A stretch of DNA of 64,000 bases from Tautonia plasticadhaerens (GTDB lineage: Bacteria > Planctomycetota > Planctomycetia > Isosphaerales > Isosphaeraceae): the NCBI RefSeq assembly GCF_007752535.1, contig NZ_CP036426.1, forward strand, positions 1,922,001-1,986,000, read 5' to 3'. Below the pieces are notes generated by a model. The model made no database searches, was not told the DNA's origin, and saw nothing but the letters and a program-made list of their open reading frames with translations. Position numbers and translations under genes: made by a program. Shown here piece by piece: positions 51,886-60,477 of this stretch (position 1 is its first letter; each line of letters starts with the position of its first letter).

Positions 51886-54393
51886 ATGCCCATCGGCAGG
51901 GTCCAGTTCTGGGTACGCTCCCGATCCCAAGGCGCCGTCCTTGATGAGCGAGGCGCGCGTCTCCTGTTCACGGCGAAGGACCTGGAAGGGCTCAGGGTCG
52001 AGGAGATTCGCGATGGCCTGGAGGTCGCCTTCGACCTCGGCCCCGATGGGACTGCCCGCCGCGTCCGTCAACCGCGATCCTCGTTCCTTCGTCCCCCGGA
52101 ACCCCTCGACAGGGACGATCCCCTCCTGACCGCCGTCCCGCTGCCGCCCTCGCTCCGTGAACTGGTGGAGCGGTTCAAGGGGCTTGTCCATCCCGGCCTC
52201 CGGTTGGACAAGTACATGATGCCCGCCGTCAATCAGGAGGGGCAGAAGCGGGTCCTGTCCGAGGTCGCGGAGCGATCGCAGGGTGATACGCAACTCCTCG
52301 CCGAGGTCTTGCGGCGTCGTGACGCGATGCTGGACGCCGCCGAAGTTGTGCGTTGGGACCGCGAGACGGCGGGGCCGCTGACGCTGCACCTGGCGCGGGC
52401 CTCGGCGTTGGAGAACGCCGGCCTGTGCCTCCACCCGATCTACGGGTTCACCTTCCTGCCCGGCTCGGGCCTCAAGGGCCTGGCCCGTGCCTATGCCGAG
52501 ACCGTCTGGCGGCCGGGCCAGCCCGATGACGCGGCGGCGGCAACGGACATCGAACGCATCTTCGGCTTCATTCGGGGGACGGGGGACGAGGGAGCGGCGG
52601 CCGGCACCGTCATTTTCCACGACGCCTGGCCCGCATCCTGGCCCCGGCTGATGGTGGACATCGTCAACAACCACCACTTCGGTTACTACCGGGGGGAGGA
52701 CTGGCCGGGCGACTGGGAGTCGCCGTCGATGGTCTATTTCCTCGCCGTCCCCCCCGGCCAGACGTTCTCGTTCGCGCTGGGCAAGCGGAGAGGGGATGTC
52801 GACGTTCGCCTGCTGGGCCTCGCCCGCGCGTGGCTGGACGGTGGCCTGACGCACCTGGGCTGCGGCGCCAAGACGGCCGCCGGCTACGGGCACTTCGCCC
52901 CGCAAGCGAACGAGCCGCCCATGCCGAGCGGTCCCAACCGCACGGGCTTCTCGGCGGCCATGACGCTCGAATCGCCGGCCTTCCTCGCCGGGGCACGCCA
53001 GGAGGCAGACGACTGCGACCTCCGCCCCGCGACGCTCCGGGGCCTTCTCCGCTGGTGGTGGCGGACCCTGCACGCCGGCGCCCTCAGCCAGACACAATTG
53101 CGGGACCTGGAAGCGGCGATCTGGGGCAACACCGCCGCTGGTAGCGTCGTCCAACTCCAGGTCGAGTCGCAACGGCCAGGGTCCTTGCTCTACGACAAGA
53201 GCGCCAGGATCGACATGCGATCGGGCGAGAAGGGCGGTCCTTATGGTATCCCCGGGGCCGACCCGAGGAAGACGACCCAGGGCCTCTGGTACGCCTCGTT
53301 CGGGATGCACGACGGCGGCCGTCGCCGCTTCGTTGTCGAGCCTGGGGCGGCCTGGACGATCCGATTGACCGCTCGGACCAACAAGGCTCTCCGAGAACAC
53401 GGGCTCGGTCCCGACGACGTGCTTGATCAGGCCCGTGCTGCCCTCTGGCTGCTCTGTCGATACGGCGGCGTTGGCTCCAAGGCACGCAAGGGGTTCGGGT
53501 CGCTCTCGGCCGGGGGGCTGGACGAAATGGACCTCGACCACTGCCGCGAGGCATCCCGCAGGTTCCGCAGGGGTATGGGCCTGCCCGAGGACGAACGCCC
53601 GGGGGTGGCCGAATCGCCGGCGCTGTGCGACCTCGTGGCCGAAGAGATCGAGGCCGAGTTCCCCTGGGACGATGTCTGGCCCGTCCTCGATCAGGTCGGC
53701 TTCGCCTGGCAGGGATTCGCCAAGCGGTTCGCCCACGACCACGACCAGGAGGGGCAATTGGTCCCGACGTGGTCGGGCAGGGATGCCCCCACGGGCTACA
53801 CGAAGGCGTCGCTCGGGGTGCCCCGGCGGATGGATGGTGGGGACCGACGCTGGGCGGGCGAGCGACACGCATCGCCGGTCCACATCCACGTCGAGCGGGC
53901 CGGGGGTGGCGCCCATCGGGTCCGGGTCATCGCCTTCGCCGCACCCCGGCTGCCGACCCGCGAGAGCAGCGTGACGTTCCTGCGGGCGTTCCTCGACCAC
54001 CTGCGCGATGACCTCCGACGCCGGTCGCGACTTCCTCCAAGGTCCTCCCGGCCTGGCCCGAGCGGGCGCGGCGGGCGACCCGGCCCGGTGGGGGGCGGGG
54101 GGTTCGGCCAGCGGCGGGATGCGGGGGCAGCCCGGACGCGAGGCGAACTCCATGGCGGTCCAGCGCCTGCTGCCCCGCCCCGTGGCCATCCCAAAGCCGG
54201 CGACCGCGTCGAGGCGACCTTGCTCCCGGAGCGGACGAAGAAGGGCGGCTGGAAGGCGCGCCACGAGCCGACCGGCCTGAGCGGGCCCATCGTCGATTCG
54301 GCCAAGGTGCCCTCCGACAAGGAGCCCGGCAACGTCATGACGCTCATCGTGCACGCGGTCGGCGCTCGCGAGATGACGTTCCGAGTCGAGTGA
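51886..54393 (+). CDS. Fused Cmr6-Cmr1 protein with OB-like ends
   Basis: 835 residues, with a GAGGAGG site just before. Residues 1-62 resemble a cold-shock/OB-like fold (MPIGRVQFWVRSRSQGAVLD; GARLLFTAKDLEGLRV). Residues ~80-340 are Cmr6-like: GFTFLPGSGLKGLARAYAET and HLGCGAKTAAGYGHFAP. From ~350 the sequence is Cmr1-like: MTLESPAFLAGARQ, TLRGLLRWWWRTLHAG and GGVGSKARKGFGS. A Pro/Gly/Arg-rich linker (about 700-765) leads to a second OB-like end (GDRVEATLLPERTKKGGWKA; VMTLIVHAVGAREMTFRVE). Cmr1 and Cmr6 are normally separate subunits that cap the 3' end of the complex, so a fixed 1:1 fusion is consistent with their joint position. Single open frame, no frameshift seen. Confidence 0.88.
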   Translation: MPIGRVQFWVRSRSQGAVLDERGARLLFTAKDLEGLRVEEIRDGLEVAFDLGPDGTARRVRQPRSSFLRPPEPLDRDDPLLTAVPLPPSLRELVERFKGLVHPGLRLDKYMMPAVNQEGQKRVLSEVAERSQGDTQLLAEVLRRRDAMLDAAEVVRWDRETAGPLTLHLARASALENAGLCLHPIYGFTFLPGSGLKGLARAYAETVWRPGQPDDAAAATDIERIFGFIRGTGDEGAAAGTVIFHDAWPASWPRLMVDIVNNHHFGYYRGEDWPGDWESPSMVYFLAVPPGQTFSFALGKRRGDVDVRLLGLARAWLDGGLTHLGCGAKTAAGYGHFAPQANEPPMPSGPNRTGFSAAMTLESPAFLAGARQEADDCDLRPATLRGLLRWWWRTLHAGALSQTQLRDLEAAIWGNTAAGSVVQLQVESQRPGSLLYDKSARIDMRSGEKGGPYGIPGADPRKTTQGLWYASFGMHDGGRRRFVVEPGAAWTIRLTARTNKALREHGLGPDDVLDQARAALWLLCRYGGVGSKARKGFGSLSAGGLDEMDLDHCREASRRFRRGMGLPEDERPGVAESPALCDLVAEEIEAEFPWDDVWPVLDQVGFAWQGFAKRFAHDHDQEGQLVPTWSGRDAPTGYTKASLGVPRRMDGGDRRWAGERHASPVHIHVERAGGGAHRVRVIAFAAPRLPTRESSVTFLRAFLDHLRDDLRRRSRLPPRSSRPGPSGRGGRPGPVGGGGFGQRRDAGAARTRGELHGGPAPAAPPRGHPKAGDRVEATLLPERTKKGGWKARHEPTGLSGPIVDSAKVPSDKEPGNVMTLIVHAVGAREMTFRVE

Positions 54394-54409
54394 CCGGGGA
54401 CCATCGCCG

Positions 54410-55606
54410 ATGCGCATCCTCCTCTGCCTGCTGTCCGAGCAGCATGTCCCCAACCTGCTGTCGGTCCATCACTTCGATCCGAAACCCGACCGGCTCGTGC
54501 TGGTCGAGACCGGGGAGATGAAGCGGCGCCGCGCCGCCGAGCATCTGCTCAAGGCCCTGGAGGCCGGCGGGCTGGACTACTCCGACCGTTGCGAAATCCA
54601 GACGCTGGAGCACGAGGACTCCCTGCCCGAGGTCCGCCGTGCCTTGCAGGACGCCTTCGGACGCCATCCGTCGGACGAGTGGATCGTCAACCTGACCGGC
54701 GGCACCAAGCCGATGTCCATCGCCGCGTTCATGTTCTTCTCGGTGATGGACGCGGCGGCGATCTACCTCAGCGGCCGACAGCCGAACGTCATCCGCTGGA
54801 TGGACGGCTCGAAGGTCGAGACATGCGTCTATCGGCCCACCGTCGCCGAGTTCCTCGCTGGCTACGGTTTCCCCTCACGCAAGCCCCCCGAGAAGGTCGC
54901 TGAGGCGGAGGAGCGGGCACGAGGATGGTGGGCCCTGGCGCGGGTCCTGGCAGCCCGGAGCACCGCCGAGAGCCTGATCTGCTTCGAGGACGAGCGGGAG
55001 CGGAGCAAGGCCAGGGACAGGGGCTTCGCCCTTGAACATCGGCACCTGGAGCCCAGGACGCTCGCGGTCCCGGACATCCTCCGATCCATCGTCGAGCACT
55101 TCGACCTGATCGAGCAGGACAGTGTGCCGACCGGCAAGCTGGACAGGTACCAGACGCAGTTCCTGCTCGGGGGCTGGCTGGAGGTCTTCATCTGGGGCCT
55201 GCTCGATCGTCACCATGCGGCTCTGGACATCTGGGACGTGCGGCTCGGCCTGGAACCGACGAGCCCCGACGCCCAGGTCGGCAACGACTTCGATGTCGCC
55301 TTCATGCACCGCTACCGCCTCTGGATGGTCGAGTGCAAGACCGGCAGCCAGGAGCACGACCCCGGCGGCGACATCCTCTACAAGGTCGAGGCCGTCATCC
55401 GCCAGTTCCGGGCCCTGCACGTGCGCACGTCCCTGGCCACGACCTCCGACTTCCTGACCGACCCCCGGACCGGCACAATCAGGGAAGGCCACCGCAACCG
55501 AGCTTCGGCCTACGGCTGCGCCCTCGTGACCCGCGATCAGGTCCGCGCCATGGCCGAGGCCGACGACCCGGTCGAACTGCTTCGCGAGGCCCTGGGGCTC
55601 CGTTGA
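54410..55606 (+). CDS. CARF-domain nuclease, Card1/Can2-like (DUF1887)
   Basis: 398 residues. An N-terminal CARF fold starts MRILLCLLSEQHVPNLLSVH and has the ligand loop WIVNLTGGTKPMSIAAFMFF near residue 100. A middle helical part leads to a PD-(D/E)xK nuclease: NDFDVAFMHRYRLWMVECKTG at about 292-312 supplies Asp and Glu-x-Lys. Card1/Can2 proteins are switched on by cyclic tetra-adenylate and cut single-stranded DNA and RNA. It lies 16 bases after cmr6-cmr1 and is likely the main effector of this type III system. Confidence 0.88.
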   Translation: MRILLCLLSEQHVPNLLSVHHFDPKPDRLVLVETGEMKRRRAAEHLLKALEAGGLDYSDRCEIQTLEHEDSLPEVRRALQDAFGRHPSDEWIVNLTGGTKPMSIAAFMFFSVMDAAAIYLSGRQPNVIRWMDGSKVETCVYRPTVAEFLAGYGFPSRKPPEKVAEAEERARGWWALARVLAARSTAESLICFEDERERSKARDRGFALEHRHLEPRTLAVPDILRSIVEHFDLIEQDSVPTGKLDRYQTQFLLGGWLEVFIWGLLDRHHAALDIWDVRLGLEPTSPDAQVGNDFDVAFMHRYRLWMVECKTGSQEHDPGGDILYKVEAVIRQFRALHVRTSLATTSDFLTDPRTGTIREGHRNRASAYGCALVTRDQVRAMAEADDPVELLREALGLR

Positions 55607-55607
55607 C

Positions 55608-56753
55608 ATGCGACCCGCCACCACGCTGATCAGCACCGTCGGCACGAGTCTCTTCATGCCGAACCTCGCCGGATTGCGGGGCGATGACCCCGACCCCGAG
55701 CGGCGTCGGCTGGCCGTCGCCTACGCCGCACGCGACTGGGGCGCTGTGGCCAGTGCCCTGGCGTCGCTGCCCCCGACCGAGCGGACTTGCGGCGCCGAGG
55801 TCAACTCGATCGCAAGCCTGCTGACCAGGGGCTACGCCGTCCCCGACGCGAACCTGTTCTTCTGCCACTCGGATACCGACGACGGCCGGGCTATCGGCCG
55901 GGTCCTGGCCGCCTACTACCGCCGGGTCGGCCATCCCGTCGCCGAGACCAGGCCGATCGACGGCTTGCAGGACAGCGACCCGAGGCGATTTCGCACCGAG
56001 GGCCTGCGCAACCTGGCCAAGGTCGTCTGTCGGCTGGTCCGCGACTACGGCCCCGATGCCTGCGCCATCAACGCCACCGGCGGCTACAAGGCTCAGATCG
56101 CCGTCGCCGTGCTCCTGGGCCAGGCCCTCGGCGTGCCGGTCTACTACAAGCACGAGCGGTTCGACGAAATCATCGCCTTCCCGCCGATGCCTGTGGCGCT
56201 CGACGTGCGGGCCTGGATGCGGCACAGCGGCCTGCTTGCACTGCTCGATGCCGAAGGGCGGGTTCCGACCTCCGCATTGGCCGAGGACCTGGACGACGGG
56301 GGCGAAATCCTCGAATGCTTCGTCGACCGTGTCGAGGTCGACGGCGAGGAGTACCTGGCCCTCTCGCCGACCGGCCAGGTCGTCCATGAGACCTTCCGGG
56401 AACGATTCCGCACCGAGCGTGACCGCTTCTTGCCTCCTGCGGTGTTTGCCTCGGACAAGCAGCCGCCGAAGCTCGGCGACCACGGCGTGATCCTCCGGCA
56501 CCGCGAGGCGCTGCGGCGATACCTCGCTGCGATCACCGACGATGTCCCGCAGGTCCGGTCGTGTCGTACGGTCTATTGCAACCCAGACCTGCCCCGCCCC
56601 CTGATGTTCCGGCTCAGGGGCGAGGAGGTCCAGGGGACCTGGTCCGACGGCTCCGATGCGGTCACCTTCGCGGTCCAGTCGTCGGCGACGACCGACGGCC
56701 AGCGTGAGGCCGTTGTCGCGATCCTCAACGACTGGCTCCAGGCACGCCGGTAG
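55608..56753 (+). CDS. APE2256-type CARF protein with winged helix and possible RelE-like end
   Basis: 381 residues, one base after the Card1-like stop. The N-terminal LISTVGTSLFMPNL and the loop INATGGYKAQIAVAV (Asn155 on) are the APE2256/Csm6-type CARF motifs that bind cyclic oligoadenylate. Residues ~195-275 look like a winged helix (AWMRHSGLLALLDAEGRVPT; LALSPTGQVVHETFRERF). The last ~90 residues have a helix-strand-strand pattern (LRHREALRRYLAAI; RTVYCNPDLPRPLMFRL; TFAVQSSAT) that could be RelE-like, as in the Cami1 CARF-wHTH-RelE ribosome-dependent nucleases. No HEPN R-x4-6-H motif is found, so it is not a Csm6/Csx1 RNase. A ring-nuclease role is the alternative. Confidence 0.8.
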   Translation: MRPATTLISTVGTSLFMPNLAGLRGDDPDPERRRLAVAYAARDWGAVASALASLPPTERTCGAEVNSIASLLTRGYAVPDANLFFCHSDTDDGRAIGRVLAAYYRRVGHPVAETRPIDGLQDSDPRRFRTEGLRNLAKVVCRLVRDYGPDACAINATGGYKAQIAVAVLLGQALGVPVYYKHERFDEIIAFPPMPVALDVRAWMRHSGLLALLDAEGRVPTSALAEDLDDGGEILECFVDRVEVDGEEYLALSPTGQVVHETFRERFRTERDRFLPPAVFASDKQPPKLGDHGVILRHREALRRYLAAITDDVPQVRSCRTVYCNPDLPRPLMFRLRGEEVQGTWSDGSDAVTFAVQSSATTDGQREAVVAILNDWLQARR

Positions 56754-57134
56754 CTCGATTGCTCCGAGGCAATGGCTTCTACTTACGTTGCCTGTCCCGT
56801 ATCTCGAAGCTATGCTCCGTAGACGCTGTCAGGAATGTTCGTCGCCCCGCCATCTTGCGCCAGGACCATCTACGCTCTGGGTAGCTACGAGCGAACTGAT
56901 GTGCGCAAGAATGATTGCATTCATGCAAGGGCCTGCCGCCACCGGATGACAGAGCGAATGAAGGACCTCGGCTGCCGCGTGCGGTAAATTGTTTTGGGGA
57001 AGTTCCTCGACCGTCGGCTCTTTGACAATTCGCTCGCGAAATCGACGGTCCTGATCGACCACGCCCCGAAACCGAGGGGATGAGACACGACACCGTTGGC
57101 CTAGTCATACGAGTTCGTGTTGTTGAAATAGTTC
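56754..57134 (+). promoter_or_regulatory. CRISPR leader region
   Basis: 381 bases between the CARF gene and the first clear repeat, with no gene. It has a TTGACA box (57022-57027) in GCTCTTTGACAATT, and is AT-richer near 56985-57035. A degenerate repeat-like unit with CGAGGGGATGAGAC lies at about 57052-57086, one repeat unit before the first clear repeat. The leader position fits the repeat orientation (GATTGAAAC at the 3' end of each repeat). No clear -10 box is identified. Confidence 0.65.
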
Positions 57135-59192
57135 GTCCGACCCCCCGCACCGTAAGAGGGGATTGAAACACGATTTGCATGTGCTTGTTGAGCAGGAAGT
57201 CCTCGACATTCCGCACGACCCCGACCCGATCACGAGGGGATTGAAACTGGCCGTAGATCTTCGGCGGCAGGCCGTAAGTATCGATCTGGCCGCACGACCC
57301 CGACCCGATCACGAGGGGATTGAAACGGCAGACCCATGATCCACTTCCGCCGCTGAACGTAGCCCCGCGAACGACCCCGACCCGATCACGAGGGGATTGA
57401 AACGACTCTACAGCGATTGGAAAGTGACATACCAGTTGCATCTCCCCGCACGACCTCGCCCCGATCACGAGGGGATTGAAACAAGACGTGGACCTTGTCG
57501 CCATCCGTCCCGGTGAAGTCGATCTGCACGACCCCGCCGCGATCACGAGGGGATTGAAACTTGAGGCCGAAGATGATGTTGTCGTCATCCGTTTTGGCCT
57601 CGGCTGGACGCCCTGCCCCGATCACGAGGGGATTGAAACTCGGTTTGGATCAAGCAAAGTATCTCGGGTACGTTGCGGACCTTGTCGCACGACGCCGCCC
57701 CGATCCTGAGGGGATTGAAACGCAATCCAGGTGATCGCTTGCAGTTGGTGCGGCATGATGCCGATCTGCACGACCTCGCCCCGATCACGAGGGGATTGAA
57801 ATGCAGACCAGGATGAGCAGTCTGCCGGGGCACAGCTTCAACTGCGGCGTACGCCCCCGCCCCGTTCCCGTGGGGATTGAAACCTCAGATTGAAGGTGTC
57901 GTACCCCGTCTGGTAGAAGACCAACTGCACGACCCGCCCCGTTCACGAGGGGATTGAAACGTGACCCGGCCATTCTTCGGGTGCTCGTTGGCGGCGGTCG
58001 ACCCGTATACCCCGCCCCGATCATGAGAGGATTGAAACCAGTTCGTGTGGATGAACTTGGCGATCGTCCACTTGTTCGGGCGTACGACCCCGCCCCGATT
58101 ACGAGGGGATTGAAACAAGCGACCGTCTCTCCACTGGTGTGTGTATCCAGTCGACTGCACGACCCCGGACCGATCACGAGGGGATTGAAACATGGGATAG
58201 TTGTCGTACACCCACGGCTTGACCCGAACCTCCGCAAGCCCCAGCCCCGATCACGAGGGGATTGAAACCGGACGGTGAGTACCGCTTTCATGGTCTCGTT
58301 GTGCTCGATCCGACAACACACAACCTCCAAGGGGATTGAACCGTAGACCTTCAAGTTCCTCCCGTCGGAATCGACACAGGTGTCGCATGAGCCCGCTCGA
58401 TCACGAGGGAATTGGAACGAGTCAACGAATCTGTGCATGAGCTTATCCTTTCGGTTCTATCACTATTCCGCCCCGATCACGAGGGGATTAAAAGCCTTGG
58501 TCCGCTTGCAGCGGTTCCAGCCGGTGATGGCATTGCCGCGCGATCCCGCCCCGATCACCAGGGGATTGAAACACCTTCCGAGTGCGTGCCTTCCGGAACA
58601 CACCGTCCTTGCCCACCGCACCACCCCGGCCTGATCGCGAGGGGATTGAATCATCTTGGACAGCCCGGCCCGCTGCTCCTGCTCGGCCTTCCCGCACGGC
58701 TACGCCCCGATCACGAGGGGATTGAAACACGTGGTCCTCGACGCCGCAGGAGAGGCACGACACGATGGTCGGCAGACCCCGCCCCGATCACGAGGGGATT
58801 GAAACTCCCAAATGTTTCCATTCATGCAGATCGCACGAAACAACCTCTACACCCCCGCCCCGATCACGAGGGGATTGAAACTCAGCCTGGTAGATGAGTT
58901 CATTCGCGTGCCAGCAGTTCAGCCTGCACGACCCCGCCCCGATCACATGGGGATTGAAACCAATAGGCATGGCCATTGATGGTCACCGGGCCCGATTCGC
59001 CCTGCACTCTCTCGCCCCGATCACGAGGGGATTGAAACCCGTAGTACCAGCCGCTCCTGTAGAGCCAGGAGTCGTTGCATCTGCACGACCCAGCCCCGTT
59101 CACGAGGCGATTGAAATTCCGGGAGGCTGATCTGCAAGGCGACAGTGTTCCAGATGATGCCGCACGCCCTCGCCCCGAATACGAGGGGATTT
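57135..59192 (+). CRISPR. CRISPR array, 27 degenerate repeats, 26 spacers
   Basis: The repeat is about 35-37 bases, ending GATCACGAGGGGATTGAAAC in the consensus, and starts near GCACGACCCCGCCC. CCCC and GGGG around the loop form a short stem, and the 8-base handle is ATTGAAAC. Repeat 3' ends fall at 57169, 57247, 57326, 57403, 57482, 57560, 57639, 57721, 57801, 57883, 57960, 58038, 58116, 58191, 58268, 58341, 58418, 58493, 58573, 58651, 58728, 58805, 58881, 58960, 59038, 59116 and ~59192, period 73-82 (mean ~78), so spacers are ~40-43. Repeats differ widely in the 5' half, and those ending near 58341, 58418, 58493, 58651 and 59192 have damaged 3' ends. All spacers look different. Confidence 0.95.
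59183..59189 (+). promoter_or_regulatory. cas6 ribosome-binding site inside the last CRISPR repeat
   Basis: GAGGGGA is part of the final array repeat and stands 8 bases before the cas6 ATG (59198). It is the only Shine-Dalgarno-like sequence near that start. Confidence 0.65.
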
Positions 59193-59197
59193 CGCCG

Positions 59198-60064
59198 ATG
59201 GACCTATCATCTGACACAGCAGTTTTACGTGACCTGAACGTCCGTGCCTGGCGGCTGCACCTGGCAACGCCGGGGGTCCTCGCCACGGTGCCCCTCTTGC
59301 GCGGCGTCTGGGGGGCAGCACTGCGGGACGGGTCGCAGGGGCAGTATCGCGAGGTCTTCGAGGGCGGCGAGGCGGGCGTGCCCCGCTACCTGATGCGACC
59401 GGCCCCTCACGAGGCCGAGCCGGCACCGGCCGTGGAGTTTCTCATCTTCGGCCGGTCGGACCCGGACGCCGAAGCGGCCCTGTGGGCGGCGTGGGACGAG
59501 GCCGAGAGGCGGGGCCTTGGCCCCGAGCGGCGGCCGTTCCGCATCACGGCGGCCGTCCCCCTGGCCTGGGACGAAACCCCGCTGGGGCCGGCGCGGGTGC
59601 AGCCGGGGTTCGCCCTGGCCCCGCTGCCCTGGCCGGCCGGGAGCATCGCCGCAGGCAGCCAGATCGACATTCCGGCCCCCTTGCGTCTGCTCCGTCAGGG
59701 TCGGCTGATCGACTCGCCGACGCCCGCCGACCTGGCACTCGCGGCCCTCCGCCGGATCAGCGGCTTGCTCGGCCCGGCCGCCGATCCGCTCTGGGAACAG
59801 CGGTCTGCCTGGCTCGAAGCCGCCCGAGCGGTACCCCACCGGACCTGGCGCGGCCGCCGGCTCGACCTGGTCCGCTACTCCGGCTCCCAGCACCGCGAGG
59901 TCGAGCTACGCGGCGTCGTCGGCTCACTCGACCTGCCCGATGGCCCCGGCCCGCTTGCCCCGCTCCTGGCCGCCGCCCAGTGGCTCCACCTGGGCAAGGG
60001 CACTGTCATGGGCCTGGGCCAGGTCCGCATCCTGGCCCTCGACGCCGACGAGCCCCACCGTTGA
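59198..60064 (+). CDS. cas6: Cas6-family crRNA-processing endoribonuclease
   Basis: 288 residues. The start is set at the ATG at 59198; the frame is open further upstream, but only through array sequence. The protein begins with VRAWRLHLATPGVLATVPLL, a RAMP-type first strand. The C-terminal YSGSQHREVELRGVVGSLDL, LAAAQWLHLGKGTVMGLGQV matches the Cas6 C-terminal domain with the glycine-rich loop. A catalytic His is not obvious; candidates are in RYSGSQHREV and QWLHLGKG. It should cut within the repeat to leave the 8-nt ATTGAAAC handle. It is downstream of the array, on the same strand, and is probably read from the array transcript as well. Confidence 0.88.
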   Translation: MDLSSDTAVLRDLNVRAWRLHLATPGVLATVPLLRGVWGAALRDGSQGQYREVFEGGEAGVPRYLMRPAPHEAEPAPAVEFLIFGRSDPDAEAALWAAWDEAERRGLGPERRPFRITAAVPLAWDETPLGPARVQPGFALAPLPWPAGSIAAGSQIDIPAPLRLLRQGRLIDSPTPADLALAALRRISGLLGPAADPLWEQRSAWLEAARAVPHRTWRGRRLDLVRYSGSQHREVELRGVVGSLDLPDGPGPLAPLLAAAQWLHLGKGTVMGLGQVRILALDADEPHR

Positions 60065-60477
60065 GGCCCCCGGCGTGCCGCCGCAATCGGTGCCTGTGTC
60101 ATCGGACGGGACGGCTGTTCCGATGGCGGTGACGCGAGATTTCATGGATGCCTCCGGCCGCCTCGCGTGCGAATCACGCCGAAACCTGGTCTGCTGGAGG
60201 GTGGCGACGGCCTTGAACTCGTGATCGGATCGCCCGTCCGTCGTATTGGGGTTCGTCGAGGCCGGCCTCCCGCGTTGGGAGCCGGCTTTTCTTCGTCGGC
60301 AAACGGAATCGAACGTGGACCGCCGAGCCGTGTGCCGCAAGCAAGGCCAGAGGACGAGCCAGGCTGGGTGCTGGCTTGGGGATCGGCCGATAGACAGGAG
60401 AAGTCGCCTGATAGGGCATAGACGACGCCGGCGCCGTCATGCATAATGCCATGTTGTTCAGGTGGTCGGGGAGGCCG
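60065..60477. other. Gene-free gap between cas6 and hsdM
   Basis: Apart from the terminator at 60261-60290 no feature is seen. A GGGGAGG ribosome site lies right before hsdM at about 60467-60473. Confidence 0.55.
60261..60290 (+). terminator. Terminator after cas6
   Basis: GCCGGC then TCCC pair with GGGA then GCCGGC (with one C unpaired) around GCGTT, followed by TTTT. It probably ends the cas6 or array transcript. Confidence 0.75.

Noticed and set aside
55608-56753. Csm6/Csx1-type HEPN RNase
   Set aside because: No R-x4-6-H motif in the C-terminal part.
57135-59130. Frames on both strands through the array giving repeated peptides
   Set aside because: They translate CRISPR repeats; not genes.
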